A stretch of DNA of 64,000 nucleotides from Dermatophilus congolensis (GCF_900187045.1 NZ_LT906453.1:992001-1056000), one strand, 5' to 3'. Counted from the first letter of the stretch, positions 18,717-27,715 are shown. A program made the numbers and translations. The notes: generated by a model from the sequence alone, not told the origin.

Positions 18717-20173
18717 GGCGTGGTGGTTTTGCGGTTGCGGCGGGGGCTGGGTTTGGCAGGGGCAATGTCTAGGGCGGTGAGGAAGGCTTCGGCCCATTTT
18801 TGGACGGAGTTGTCGCGGACTTTTCGGCGTAGGGTGCGCATGCGTTTGCGGTTGTCTTCGCGGGGGGCGTGGATGGCTCGGATGATGGTGTCTTTGAGGC
18901 CTTGGATGTCGTGGGGGTTGTGAATGTAGGCGGCGTTGAGCTCTATGGCTGCGCCGGTGAATTCGGAGAGTACGAGGGCGCCACCGTGGTCGGGGCGGCA
19001 GGCGACGTATTCCTTGGCGACGAGGTTCATGCCATCGCGTAGGGGGGTGACGAGCATGATGTCGGCGGCGCGGTACATGGCGGCGAGTTCTTCGCGGTCC
19101 ATGGATTGGTGGAGGTATTGCAGGGCGGTGTGGGTGACGTCGGAGAATTCGCCGTTGACTTGGCCGACGTTGAGTTCGACTTGGTCGCGGAGGTGTTGGT
19201 AGGCCTGGACGCGCTCGCGGGAGGGGACGGCGACTTGGATGAGGGTGGTTCCGGGGACTTCGAGTCGTCCGTCGGTGAGGAGTTCTTGGTAGGCCTTGAG
19301 ACGGTGGCGGATGCCTTTGGTGTAGTCGAGGCGGTCCACGCCTAGGAGGATTGTGTCGGGGTTGCCGAGTTCTTCGCGGATTTCTTTTGCGCGTTTGACT
19401 ACGGAGGGGCGGCGGGCGAGGTCGTCGTAGTTTTCGAAGTCGATGGAGATGGGTAGGGCGGCGGCGCGGGCTGTGTGTCCTGCGTGGGGGGAGTCGCTGC
19501 CGATGGTGACGGTGTCGCCTTTGACGGTCATGTTCCCGGCCCATTTGGCGGCGTGGAGGAAGTTGCTGGCGTCGGCGGGGCGTTGGAAGCCGAGGAAGTC
19601 AGCGGAGGCGAGTCCTTCGAGGATGTTGCGTCGCCAGGGCAGTTGGCTGAAGAGTTCGAGTGGAGGGAAAGGGATGTGGTTGAACCAGCCGATGCGTAGG
19701 TCGGGGCGTTGTGCGCGCAGGAGGGCTGGGACGAGTTGGAGTTGGTAGTCGTGGACCCAGATGGTGGCTTTGGGGGCAGCGACGATGGCGATTTCGTCGG
19801 CGAATCTGCGGTTGACGCGTTGGTAGGCGTGCCACCAGGATCGGTGGAATTGGGCGGGGACGATGACGTCGTGATAGATAGGCCAGAGCGTGTCGTTGGA
19901 GAAGCCTTCGTAGTAGGCCTTGACTTCTTCTGCGGATAGGGCGATGGGGTGTAGGTGCATTCCTTCGTCATCGAAGGGTGCGGGTGCTTCTCCTGGGTCT
20001 CCGGCCCAGCCGACCCAGGCTCCGGAGCGGTTACGCATGACGGAGTCCATGGCGGTAACTAGGCCACCGGGGCTGCGTTTCCAGGAGTGGGTTCCGTCTG
20101 GTTCGGTGTGGCTGTCTACGGGGAGCCTGTTGGCCGCGATGACGAAGTCGAAGGTGGGTGTGGTTTCGGGCAT
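18713..20173 (-). CDS. otsA: alpha,alpha-trehalose-phosphate synthase
   Basis: GT20 glycosyltransferase that joins UDP- (or ADP-) glucose and glucose-6-phosphate into trehalose-6-phosphate. The 486-aa enzyme shows [41 protein letters not shown] and [18 protein letters not shown] 20173 has a GGAG just upstream on its strand; the open frame reaches 20341, but the extra 56 residues are not conserved. First gene of otsA-otsB. Confidence 0.95.
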   Translation of the reverse strand: MPETTPTFDFVIAANRLPVDSHTEPDGTHSWKRSPGGLVTAMDSVMRNRSGAWVGWAGDPGEAPAPFDDEGMHLHPIALSAEEVKAYYEGFSNDTLWPIYHDVIVPAQFHRSWWHAYQRVNRRFADEIAIVAAPKATIWVHDYQLQLVPALLRAQRPDLRIGWFNHIPFPPLELFSQLPWRRNILEGLASADFLGFQRPADASNFLHAAKWAGNMTVKGDTVTIGSDSPHAGHTARAAALPISIDFENYDDLARRPSVVKRAKEIREELGNPDTILLGVDRLDYTKGIRHRLKAYQELLTDGRLEVPGTTLIQVAVPSRERVQAYQHLRDQVELNVGQVNGEFSDVTHTALQYLHQSMDREELAAMYRAADIMLVTPLRDGMNLVAKEYVACRPDHGGALVLSEFTGAAIELNAAYIHNPHDIQGLKDTIIRAIHAPREDNRKRMRTLRRKVRDNSVQKWAEAFLTALDIAPAKPSPRRNRKTTTP

Positions 20174-20409
20174 CGTGACTCCTGTGTCAATCGCGTTGTC
20201 GCTTCGTGCGGGACTGTGTGGGTGTGTGGGGTCTTCTGGTGCACGTAGCGATCTGGACCATCCTAGGATCGATGGAGGCCGATCGGCGAGGGGAAGACGA
20301 AGAACGATTCGTGTGGCTTGTGCGTTCCCAGGGTGGGTCACGTTGTGATCGGGGTTAGTGGGTGGTGGAGCAGTGGCTTTTTTCTGTTCATGAGATATGA
20401 GGAGTACGG

Positions 20410-22503
20410 ATGAGCGATCGGGCCGGTATGGCGAAGATGGGTGAAGCGGATTTCCCGCGTCTGCTGGGCTCGTACACGCTGCATCACGAGTTGGGTTCCG
20501 GTGGGATGGGCATCGTGTATCTCGGCACGGATGCGGGGGGCCGTGGGGTTGCGGTGAAGGTTTTGCAGCCGCATATCGCTGCTGATGGTTCGGCGCGGGC
20601 GAGGTTGCGGCGTGAGTTTTCTTCGTTGCAGCGAATTGATGATCCGCGGGTGGCTCCGCTGGTGGATGCGGATTTGGATGGTGAGACTCCGTATTTGGTG
20701 ACGCGGTATGTGCCGGGGTTGTCGTTGGATCAGCGGGTGCGTGAGTCTGGGCCGTTGTCGTTGGCTGAGGTGCGTGTTCTTGGTCGTGGTTTGGGTGAGG
20801 CGTTGGATGCGATTCACGCTGCGGGGGTGGTGCATCGTGATTTGAAGCCGACGAATGTGCTGATGGAGGGGGATAACCCTGTTGTTATCGACTTTGGTAT
20901 TGCGCAGGCTGCTGATGATTGTCGGTTGACGCAGGCGGGTGTGGTGATGGGCACGCCGGGGTATTTGCCTCCGGAGGTGCTTAGTGGTGAGGTCGTTGCG
21001 GCGGATTCGGACTGGTGGGCGTGGGCTGCGACGTTGACGTATGCGTTGACTGGTCGGCCGCCGTTTGGTCGTGGTCCGTTGGATGCGGTGTTGTCGCGGG
21101 TGCATACGGGCCGTCCTGATTTGGAGGGCGTGCCTAGTTCGGTGGCGGATATGTTGCGTTCTGCGTTGGTTCCGGACCGGGAGCGGCGTCCTGAACCGCA
21201 TACGTTGTTGTGGTTGCTGGAAGAGGCGCGTTCAGATGGAACGGGCCCGGTGGCTGGCGACGCCTTGGCGGTGACGCAGCAGTTAGCCGTTGATCCTGGT
21301 GCAACGCAGCAGATGAATGCTGGGTCCACAGGGCATTTGTCAGCTGTTTCGGGTGCTACGGAGCAGTTGTCGATGGGGGCGGCTACGGCGCGATTCCCAG
21401 CGGCTTCAGCGCCTGTGGGTGATGGGTGCACGGAGCAGTTGTCGACTGATCCGGGGATGGCGGCTACGGCTGCTCACCCGCGGATCGAGACTCGAACGAT
21501 GCCGGCGGTGACTCCTTCTCAGGAGCAAGGCAGTACAGCGCGTTTGAGCACTAACGGTGGATACACAGGATTTGGTGCTCCTCCTGCGGGTAAGGCTGAG
21601 ACTGATGAAGAGATCGGCATGTTCCAGAACTCTTGGGGCAAGCGTGCGTTGTCTTCTGCTGGAACCGATGGGCGCCCGTTTTCTCGTTTGATGGTGCCCG
21701 ATCAGCCGCATTCGATGTCTGAGACCAGAGGCATTGGGCAGGTTGCTTCGTCTGCTCCAGCCAAGGGCAGCCAGGATTCTGGTGTCGGCGGTTATGTTGA
21801 GCGGGCTAAGGAGAAGTTCGCTGGCTGGAGTGATGCGATCAGGCCGCAGGGAAAGTTTGCTCAGGTGCGTGGCGGTACCGCCGTGCAGCGGGCTTCGCAA
21901 CCGCAGGTGCGTAAGTCTTTGACTCCGGCGCTGGCTGGGCTGGGATTGCTTGTGATGGCGTTGGCTGCGTCTTTCCCGGTCTGGACTCTGGTGTTGTGCA
22001 CGCTGTGGGGCGTTGTTGCGCGGACGACGTATGAGTCGGTGCGGGGGGTGCGGGATCGGCGGCTGGAGAAGGGGCCTAGCAGCATGGATGTTTTCGGTGC
22101 TGTGATGCTTGCGCCATTGCGGATTGTGCCTGCGACTGTTGTGACGTTGCTTGCAGTTGTGCCGGTGACGGTCATTGCTGTGGCGGGAATGTTTGGTACG
22201 TCTGGGTTGATGTATCTGTTTGGTAAGTCCTCTGTGGATCCTTTCGGAGAGGTTGCTTTGGCTGCCGGCGCGGCAATTGGTGTCATGGTTGCGTGGTGGG
22301 GTGCAGGTGGTGCGGGTCTGCGCCGTGGCACGCGTCTGATTGTGCGTGCGGCGACACCGGGGCGTAAGGGTGTAACGATTTTCACGTCAGTGCTGGTCAT
22401 CGTGGTGCTTTACCTCACCCTGCGGTTACAGGCCAGCGGTATCCGAGTGAACTGGTCACCGTTAGATAATGTGATTTCGGACACATTTTTCCGGTGGTGG
22501 TGA
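20410..22503 (+). CDS. Ser/Thr protein kinase with C-terminal membrane domain
   Basis: 697-aa Hanks-type kinase. The catalytic domain (about 20-280) has the glycine loop G-S-G-G-M-G, K50, H-R-D-L-K-P-T-N (142-149, catalytic D144) and D-F-G (161-163). Residues about 290-500 form a Thr/Gln/Ala/Ser-rich linker with repeated T-x-Q-L/M and T-E-Q-L-S patterns, possible phosphorylation sites. The last 200 residues hold about four hydrophobic segments, so the protein is membrane-bound through its C-terminus, unlike PknB with its external PASTA repeats. The signal sensed is unknown. ATG 20410 follows GAGGAG. The c-di-AMP riboswitch and rpf lie next downstream. Confidence 0.88.
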   Translation: MSDRAGMAKMGEADFPRLLGSYTLHHELGSGGMGIVYLGTDAGGRGVAVKVLQPHIAADGSARARLRREFSSLQRIDDPRVAPLVDADLDGETPYLVTRYVPGLSLDQRVRESGPLSLAEVRVLGRGLGEALDAIHAAGVVHRDLKPTNVLMEGDNPVVIDFGIAQAADDCRLTQAGVVMGTPGYLPPEVLSGEVVAADSDWWAWAATLTYALTGRPPFGRGPLDAVLSRVHTGRPDLEGVPSSVADMLRSALVPDRERRPEPHTLLWLLEEARSDGTGPVAGDALAVTQQLAVDPGATQQMNAGSTGHLSAVSGATEQLSMGAATARFPAASAPVGDGCTEQLSTDPGMAATAAHPRIETRTMPAVTPSQEQGSTARLSTNGGYTGFGAPPAGKAETDEEIGMFQNSWGKRALSSAGTDGRPFSRLMVPDQPHSMSETRGIGQVASSAPAKGSQDSGVGGYVERAKEKFAGWSDAIRPQGKFAQVRGGTAVQRASQPQVRKSLTPALAGLGLLVMALAASFPVWTLVLCTLWGVVARTTYESVRGVRDRRLEKGPSSMDVFGAVMLAPLRIVPATVVTLLAVVPVTVIAVAGMFGTSGLMYLFGKSSVDPFGEVALAAGAAIGVMVAWWGAGGAGLRRGTRLIVRAATPGRKGVTIFTSVLVIVVLYLTLRLQASGIRVNWSPLDNVISDTFFRWW

Positions 22504-22722
22504 AGTCGAACGTAATCCCAGGTTTCGTTCGACTTGAGCCTGCGACCTTCGCTTTCGGCTTCCTGTGTTATTTACGCGCCCGTGGTTACTGCGGTATGGC
22601 GGCTGGGCTGCGCCGCGCCGTGGGCGACCCATTTCCTTGCTCGTTATCGAGTCGTGACCTAGAGTCGCAGCCGTTGCTGCTCCAACAAAGTCGTTGGCGG
22701 CAACATCACCAATCGCATGACC
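22504..22722. other. intergenic region upstream of the riboswitch
   Basis: About 220 bases between the kinase stop and the riboswitch. It contains the probable rpf promoter at 22637-22665. I saw no gene here. Confidence 0.5.
22637..22665 (+). promoter_or_regulatory. probable rpf promoter
   Basis: TTGCTC at 22637-22642 and TAGAGT at 22660-22665 are separated by 17 bases, a good sigma-A spacing. The start would fall near 22672, giving an RNA leader that contains the complete c-di-AMP riboswitch. Confidence 0.55.
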
Positions 22723-22926
22723 ATTGAGCGCACGTGCCTGAGCGCTGAACTTCGTCGGCGGGCACGTGATCCGGGACCTACCCGGACCAGACGAAGGCGG
22801 GGGAACCATATGCTCCGATCACCATGATCGGAGCGGCGGTCACGCTCCAGTGGCCTGGGGGTAAAGGCGAGCATTTCGCCCGGGCACCTGGCGCCCGAAC
22901 CCGACAGCTAACCCCGTAGGCGCTCG
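22723..22926 (+). promoter_or_regulatory. ydaO/yuaA-type c-di-AMP riboswitch upstream of rpf
   Basis: The leader carries the conserved blocks of the c-di-AMP riboswitch: GCGCTGAAC near 22742, GGGGGAACCA near 22799, GGGGGTAAAGGC near 22857, and the hallmark CCCGAACCCGACAGCTAACC near 22893-22912 followed by GTAGGCGCTC. The last block can close a stem with GAGCGC at 22740-22745. The rpf Shine-Dalgarno (AGGAGAGG) begins a few bases after the 3' arm, so control of translation or nearby termination is plausible. Actinobacterial rpf genes are a known setting of this class. Exact ends are approximate. Confidence 0.9.
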
Positions 22927-22944
22927 TCAGGAGAGGAAAAAACT

Positions 22945-23676
22945 TTGTCTTACGTTCCTAAACATGCTGCTCCGCGCAAGCCCAAGATGGCTGCTCGGCT
23001 CGCGGGTGTCGTCGCGGTTGCCGGTGCGGCTACTGCTGCCGGTGTCACCACGTCCTCGTCTTCGGCTCACGCCGCTGGCGACGTGTGGGACCGCGTTGCG
23101 GCCTGTGAGTCTGGCGGTAACTGGAGCATTGCTTCCGGTAACGGCTACTACGGTGGTCTGCAGTTCTCCAAGAGCAGCTGGAAAGCCGCTGGTGGCACCA
23201 AGTACGCCTCCATGCCCCACAAAGCCACCAAAGCGCAGCAGATCGCTGTCGCACAGAACCTGCTCCGCATGCAAGGCCCCGGTGCTTGGCCGGTCTGCTC
23301 CCGTAAAGCAGGCCTGACCCGCGCTAACGGGTTGGCTTCTTCCGGTGGCGCCAGTGCTGGCAAGGGTGTGACGAACGCTCCTTCCAAGAAGGGCGTCAAG
23401 CCCACCGGTTCCACGGCTGGCGTGCAGTCTGCATGGCTGAACCGTGCTGACACCCGTGACTTCTACACGTGGCTCGGTATGGATCGTCACCACTTCCTCA
23501 CCAAGTCCGGTATCAAGGCGCTGCAGCGTAAGGCAGGAGTCGCTGCTGACGGTGTCATCGGGCCGAACACGGTTCGCGCCGTCGAGAACCTCATTGGTGC
23601 CAAGCGCACCGGCCTTTCGTACTTCACGAAGGGCACCATCAACGTCCTGTCTCACTACATTCAGGCCCGCGTCTGA
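22945..23676 (+). CDS. rpf: resuscitation-promoting factor, secreted muralytic enzyme
   Basis: Secreted transglycosylase-like enzyme that cleaves peptidoglycan and promotes exit from dormancy. The 243-aa precursor has a Sec signal ending in S-A-H-A near residue 42. The Rpf domain (about 44-120) begins G-D-V-W-D-R-V-A-A-C-E-S-G-G-N-W with the catalytic glutamate. A Gly/Ser/Lys linker and a C-terminal peptidoglycan-binding-like domain (G-I-K-A-L-Q-R-K-A-G-V-A-A-D-G-V-I-G-P-N-T) follow. The start is TTG 22945, supported by AGGAGAGG at 22930-22937. Expression should be controlled by the upstream c-di-AMP riboswitch. Confidence 0.93.
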   Translation: MSYVPKHAAPRKPKMAARLAGVVAVAGAATAAGVTTSSSSAHAAGDVWDRVAACESGGNWSIASGNGYYGGLQFSKSSWKAAGGTKYASMPHKATKAQQIAVAQNLLRMQGPGAWPVCSRKAGLTRANGLASSGGASAGKGVTNAPSKKGVKPTGSTAGVQSAWLNRADTRDFYTWLGMDRHHFLTKSGIKALQRKAGVAADGVIGPNTVRAVENLIGAKRTGLSYFTKGTINVLSHYIQARV

Positions 23677-23691
23677 GTGAATGGGTCCTTT

Positions 23692-23712
23692 TAACCGAGG
23701 CTAACTCGGTTA
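23692..23712 (+). terminator. hairpin after rpf
   Basis: An 8-bp perfect stem, TAACCGAG (23692-23699) with CTCGGTTA (23705-23712), closes a 5-base loop 15 bases past the rpf stop. It is a moderate terminator candidate. Confidence 0.5.
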
Positions 23713-23785
23713 TCCGATCCGACGACACGGCCTCACCTGTGTAGGGGGGATCGCTCGGGGGAATGGCAAACCGTTTGGTGTAGTA

Positions 23786-23821
23786 CAAGTAGCGGGTGCT
23801 GTGCACAGCACCCGCTACTTG
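23786..23821. terminator. 36-base perfect palindrome between rpf and tRNA-Thr
   Basis: A 16-bp perfect stem (23786-23801 with 23806-23821) around a TGCA loop; as DNA the whole 36 bases are one palindrome. It lies 110 bases after rpf. It is probably the main rpf terminator, though its distance and symmetry leave other uses open. Confidence 0.65.
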
Positions 23822-23839
23822 TCGTGTCGAGAGAAACTC

Positions 23840-23882
23840 GCATGCCTGGTTCCATGTTGTAGCGGCTGAGAACCAGGCATGC
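23840..23882. repeat. second hairpin upstream of tRNA-Thr
   Basis: A 12-bp perfect stem, GCATGCCTGGTT (23840-23851) with AACCAGGCATGC (23871-23882), encloses a 19-base loop. It stands between the 36-base palindrome and the tRNA promoter. Function unknown; it may be a further terminator. Confidence 0.5.
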
Positions 23883-23915
23883 AGCGTTCGATTCGTCGCT
23901 CAGGAACAAGACCGC

Positions 23916-23921
23916 TATGAT
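23916..23921 (+). promoter_or_regulatory. -10 box of the tRNA-Thr gene
   Basis: TATGAT at 23916-23921 matches a sigma-A -10 box 27 bases before the mature tRNA. No good -35 box is visible. Confidence 0.4.
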
Positions 23922-23948
23922 GGCGCATGTAATCCCGATAGGGAGACT

Positions 23949-24024
23949 GCTGGCGTGGCGCAATCGGTAGCGCACCTGTCTTGTAAACAGGGGGTTAGGG
24001 GTTCAAGTCCCCTCGCCAGCTCCA
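23949..24024 (+). tRNA. tRNA-Thr (anticodon TGT)
   Basis: A 76-base cloverleaf: acceptor stem GCTGGCG/CGCCAGC, D arm GCGC...GCGC, anticodon stem CCTGT/ACAGG with loop CTTGTAA giving anticodon TGT (codon ACA), T arm with GTTCAAGTC, discriminator T and an encoded CCA at 24022-24024. Confidence 0.96.
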
Positions 24025-24068
24025 AATAACTGCAGGCCAGAGCGTTAAGCTCTGGCCTGCAGTTATTT
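24024..24068 (+). terminator. 20-bp hairpin terminator abutting tRNA-Thr
   Basis: A perfect 20-bp stem (24024-24043 with 24049-24068) with a GTTAA loop begins at the last base of the encoded CCA. The base of the stem is A/T-rich, so the 3' arm ends in GTTATTT, acting as a short T tract. It is clearly the tRNA terminator. Confidence 0.85.
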
Positions 24069-24087
24069 GCTGGGAGCAAATCGTTCG

Positions 24088-24116
24088 TCTCGTGCTCCCA
24101 CTCTGAGAGCACGAGA
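24088..24116. repeat. additional hairpin downstream of tRNA-Thr
   Basis: A 10-bp perfect stem (24088-24097 with 24107-24116) closes a 9-base loop, 20 bases after the tRNA terminator. It has no T tract, and no gene stops nearby on either strand. Confidence 0.45.
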
Positions 24117-24505
24117 TGAGGAACCAGAGGCCAGTCACGCGGTGAGGACGTGTTCACGCTTTTCACCACAGGCATGAAAAGCCCTCATTAAAGGCGAACC
24201 GCAGCGAAGTCATAAGGCACGTAGCCGAGAGGCCAAAAAGCTCCAGATATGGAACAGCGCTGCTGCCCCTGTCCCATATGTACACATGCATCCAAAGCTG
24301 CGACACGCTGCGCAAACACCCTCCCACAACGAACACTGTGCACAGATAACAGTGTCTTACCGCGCCAGCACGACCGACTCATGACATGGTGGGAATAGAT
24401 CAACTGTCCCCACCGGGGCGGCTGAAACACCACGCACACAAAGTGCGCACATCCGCGGCACCTACAACCCCCCACCAGCGCCGCTGCACACCACCAGGAG
24501 GAACC
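24117..24505. other. gene-free stretch between tRNA-Thr and the DoxX gene
   Basis: About 390 bases with no supported coding region. An imperfect hairpin around ACACTG...CAGTGT near 24333-24354 is visible. The DoxX promoter should lie in the last 120 bases, but I could not assign it. Plus-strand composition turns C/A-rich here. Confidence 0.4.
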
Positions 24506-24994
24506 ATGAGCCTTGTTCTCGCTCCAGCCAGGCTGGCTGCCGGCCTATTCATCCTCAACTCCGGACTCGGCAAACGGAACCTACCCACCGACGCCTATGA
24601 AAACCTCCGCGACATGGGAGCCAACGGCGTCCCCCAGCTTAAAGACGTCCCCGCCGACACCTTCGGCAAAGCACTCTCCTACGGAGAAACCGCCCTGGGC
24701 GCCGCCCTCATCCTTCCCGTCGTCCCCAACTGGGCAGCAGGACTAGCCCTCGGCGCCTTCAGCGGCGGACTACTCAACATGTACCGCAACACCCCCGGCC
24801 TGACCGTCGATGGCATCCGCCCCACCCAAGAAGGAACCGCCATCGCCAAAGACGTCTTCCTCACCGGAATCGCAGGCTCCCTGCTCCTAGACTCACTCTT
24901 CTCCGCAGGACGCGGCGTCAAAAAGAGCGCAAAGAAAGCACAAAAACAAGCCGCCAAAAAAGCCCGCAAAGCCAAAAAAGAACTCATCAGCTAA
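24506..24994 (+). CDS. DoxX-family membrane protein
   Basis: 162-aa protein with about four hydrophobic segments: near residues 4-18, 60-75, 76-90 and 112-128. It resembles DoxX proteins, which occur in respiratory and redox-stress contexts; the precise role is unknown. The N-terminal L-A-P-A-R-L-A-A-G-L-F-I-L-N-S-G-L-G-K pattern is typical. The last 30 residues are very lysine/alanine-rich and probably cytoplasmic. ATG 24506 follows AGGAGGA at 24496-24502; the open frame continues 40 codons upstream without support. Confidence 0.85.
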   Translation: MSLVLAPARLAAGLFILNSGLGKRNLPTDAYENLRDMGANGVPQLKDVPADTFGKALSYGETALGAALILPVVPNWAAGLALGAFSGGLLNMYRNTPGLTVDGIRPTQEGTAIAKDVFLTGIAGSLLLDSLFSAGRGVKKSAKKAQKQAAKKARKAKKELIS

Positions 24995-25014
24995 AACCAC
25001 ACACCACAACGCAC

Positions 25015-25042
25015 GAGGGCGGGTGAAACCACACCCGCCCTC
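25015..25042. terminator. terminator between the DoxX and polymerase genes
   Basis: An 11-bp GC-rich perfect stem (25015-25025 with 25032-25042) with a 6-base loop lies between two convergent stop codons. Confidence 0.75.
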
Positions 25043-25052
25043 ACCCATACCC

Positions 25053-26753
25053 TCACCCCTTAGCCTCACTCCACCGCCGAACCACCTGGGTATCAGCAAC
25101 AAAACGCACCGGCGCACCACCAGTCCACCGCCGCGCAGCATCCACCAACGCCTGATTCACCAAAGCCACCGCATCACCAGCACATTCCTGCGGCACATGC
25201 ACCAACAACTCATCGTGCAAACACATCACAATCTCCCCACCCAACGACGGCAACACAGCACGCACCGTCGCCACCCACGCTTTAAACAACTCAGCCGCAG
25301 CCCCCTGAATAATCGCATTCCGAGCAAACCGACCCCGACCTGACACCCGCGCCTGATCGCCCCCCGGCGACAACCGCCCCGTCGGAATCAAACGCCCACC
25401 AAACGTACGAAACTCACCACCAGCCACCCCCACCCGCTGCGCCCAATCCAACACACTCATAGCCCTCGGAAACGCCCGCTCCAACCCACGCAACGCTTGC
25501 GCCGCAGTACCCGTACGCTGCCCATACATCGCCGCCAACATCGCCACCTTCGCATGCGAACGATCCACCCCCAACTGCCGAGCCACCCCCGCATACAAAT
25601 CATCAGCAGCAGTCGCCGCCGCCATCGCCCTATCCCCAGAAACCGCAGCCAAAACCCGCGGCTCCACCTGACCCAAATCAGCCCGCACCAACACCCACCC
25701 CTCACGCGCAGCCACCCCCGGACGCAAAACCGCCGGAATACTGTGCAACCCAGCCTCAGCAGTCATCCTGCCCGCACCCCCATCACACGGATGCCACCGC
25801 CCCCGAAGCCGATCATCCTCACCTACATGCTCAGCCAACCAACGCATCCCATACGTCGTACGAATCCGCTCATCAGCCCGCCACCTCAACAACGCAGGAA
25901 CCACCGGATGCACCTGCCGAAACGCCTCCAACGTCCACTTACGCGTATCCGGAACATCAATCCCCACCCCCGCCAACAAACCCCGCACCTGCAACGGATT
26001 ACGCAAATCCACACGCCCCGCATCAGGCACAAGATCCAACACCGACGCATCCAAAGCCGCCGTATCACCCGACAACGGCTCAATCACCGACAACAACGCA
26101 CCCCGATCCACCGGCAACCCAACCCGCTCCAACTCGACACACACCACCGCCGCAGCAGACTCCGAATACACAGTGCTCACCAACCGAGGCCCCAACCCTC
26201 CAGCCAACTGTGCCTGCGACCGCGCACACTCCAATACCGCGCCGGCCAACTTCACCAACCGAGCATCATCAACCGCCCACGTCCCCCCAGCCGCAGCCGG
26301 AAGCAAATACCCCGCACCAGAAACCACATCCACCGCATCAGCACCCCCACCCACCAAACCCAACAAATCATCCCCCGCAGGCGCCTCAACCCCCTCCAAC
26401 GACAACCCATGCGCCACCGCCCACGCCACCCCAGGCCCAGCCTCCCACCCTCCATGAATCAACCGATGCGCCTGCGCAACATCCCACACCCGCCCCGGAC
26501 ACACCCCCGAACGAGCCAACACCTCAGCCACCCCAGCAGCCTCCCACCACACCCACCGCGGACGCCCCCGCTCCACACCAGCCACCACCGCCCCAACACG
26601 ATCCACATCCACCACCTCACACACACCCGCACCCACCACCGCCACCCGCGGCACCGACGGAGCCCCCCACGCCTGCGCAGCCGAAGGCCCCACAACCAAA
26701 GCCACCCAATCCGCAGGCACACCAGAACCCACACCCCCAGAAAAAGAACCCAT
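25053..26753 (-). CDS. PolA-like DNA polymerase with degenerate 3'-5' exonuclease domain
   Basis: 566-aa family-A polymerase of the type annotated in actinomycetes as bifunctional 3'-5' exonuclease/DNA polymerase, separate from replicative PolA and without the 5'-nuclease domain. Motif A is V-R-A-D-L-G-Q-V-E-P-R-V-L-A, motif B includes R-S-H-A-K-V-A-M-L-A-A-M-Y-G and motif C is L-H-D-E-L-L. The N-terminal 200 residues match the exonuclease region in pattern (W-D-V-A-Q-A-H-R-L-I), but no D-x-E metal site is evident, so proofreading is doubtful. It probably acts in DNA repair. ATG 26753 was chosen; the frame continues to 26921, across the divergent promoter region. Confidence 0.87.
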   Translation of the reverse strand: MGSFSGGVGSGVPADWVALVVGPSAAQAWGAPSVPRVAVVGAGVCEVVDVDRVGAVVAGVERGRPRWVWWEAAGVAEVLARSGVCPGRVWDVAQAHRLIHGGWEAGPGVAWAVAHGLSLEGVEAPAGDDLLGLVGGGADAVDVVSGAGYLLPAAAGGTWAVDDARLVKLAGAVLECARSQAQLAGGLGPRLVSTVYSESAAAVVCVELERVGLPVDRGALLSVIEPLSGDTAALDASVLDLVPDAGRVDLRNPLQVRGLLAGVGIDVPDTRKWTLEAFRQVHPVVPALLRWRADERIRTTYGMRWLAEHVGEDDRLRGRWHPCDGGAGRMTAEAGLHSIPAVLRPGVAAREGWVLVRADLGQVEPRVLAAVSGDRAMAAATAADDLYAGVARQLGVDRSHAKVAMLAAMYGQRTGTAAQALRGLERAFPRAMSVLDWAQRVGVAGGEFRTFGGRLIPTGRLSPGGDQARVSGRGRFARNAIIQGAAAELFKAWVATVRAVLPSLGGEIVMCLHDELLVHVPQECAGDAVALVNQALVDAARRWTGGAPVRFVADTQVVRRWSEAKG

Positions 26754-26838
26754 CACATCAGACACACACCCATTGTGCGACCCGACACCACCCCAAATGC
26801 CCTGGCCACCCCGACCCATCCACGAAACACTGACACCC

Positions 26839-27627
26839 ATGAACCCCACCAGCCCCCGACACCTACTCATCACCGGCGCCACCGGCGGAATCGGCCTACT
26901 CCTCACCCAACGCCTGCGCACCGACTACAAAATCACCCAACACGGCCGCACCCCCAAAAACGACGAACAACAACACACCCTCGCCAAAGCCGACCTCACC
27001 GACTACAACCAAACCCTCAACCTCATGACCGGCATCGACACAGTCATCCACCTCGCCGGCGCATCATCCCCAGAATCCACCTGGGACGAAGTCCTCAACG
27101 CAAACATCATCGGTACCCGCAACATCCTCGAAGCCGCACGAAACAGCGCAGTACGCCGCATCGTCTACGCCTCCTCCAACCACGCCCTGGGCATGTACGA
27201 CCGCCACTCCCAATGGCCCACCGGCCCACACACCCTCCCACGCGCCGACTCCCTCTACGGCGTCTCAAAAATCTTCGGCGAAACCCTCGGACGCTTCTAC
27301 CACGACGAATACGGCCTGGACTTCATCGCACTACGCATCGGCTGGTCCGTACCAGACCCCACCACCACCGACGAAGACCTCCTCCACGCCATGTGGCTCT
27401 CCCCAGACGACACCGAACAAATCTTCCGCTGCGCCATCGAAACCACCACCACCTTCGGCCTCTACTACGCCATCTCCAATAACAACAACCGCCGCTGGGA
27501 CATCACCAACACCCTCCTGGAACTCGGCTACCGCCCCAAAGACTCCTGGGAAGACCACGACCCCCACCCCCAACCAGCCGTCGAAGGCGGCATCACCACC
27601 CGACTCACCTGGCCCATCGGCTCCTAA
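26839..27627 (+). CDS. NAD-dependent epimerase/dehydratase, uronate-dehydrogenase-like
   Basis: 262-aa extended SDR. The nucleotide-binding motif is T-G-A-T-G-G-I-G (residues 12-19), the strand H-L-A-G-A is intact, and the catalytic tyrosine/lysine pair is Y-G-V-S-K. S-S-N-H-A-L-G-M-Y and the later L-R-I-G-W/W-L-S-P segments resemble uronate dehydrogenases, which oxidise galacturonate or glucuronate to the aldarolactone. No uronate catabolic genes are nearby, so the substrate is uncertain. The start is ATG 26839. It is divergent from the polymerase gene, sharing an 85-base promoter region. Confidence 0.82.
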   Translation: MNPTSPRHLLITGATGGIGLLLTQRLRTDYKITQHGRTPKNDEQQHTLAKADLTDYNQTLNLMTGIDTVIHLAGASSPESTWDEVLNANIIGTRNILEAARNSAVRRIVYASSNHALGMYDRHSQWPTGPHTLPRADSLYGVSKIFGETLGRFYHDEYGLDFIALRIGWSVPDPTTTDEDLLHAMWLSPDDTEQIFRCAIETTTTFGLYYAISNNNNRRWDITNTLLELGYRPKDSWEDHDPHPQPAVEGGITTRLTWPIGS

Positions 27628-27715
27628 CCACCCCCAGCCCCAACCATCAGCAACCAACTCCACCTGATTCACCAAAGACACTCAGATCGCCAAGCATTCG
27701 TCCGTATGAGAAAGC

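Noticed and set aside
18717-19544. Long frame upstream of otsB, very rich in Arg, Pro and His
   Set aside because: It is another frame of otsA. The codon pattern and composition are those of a shadow, and otsB has its own coupled ATG.
25497-27482. 661-codon plus-strand frame over the polymerase and SDR genes
   Set aside because: It runs antisense to one gene and out of frame with the other, and is extreme in Arg/His/Pro content. It is a by-product of C/A-rich composition.
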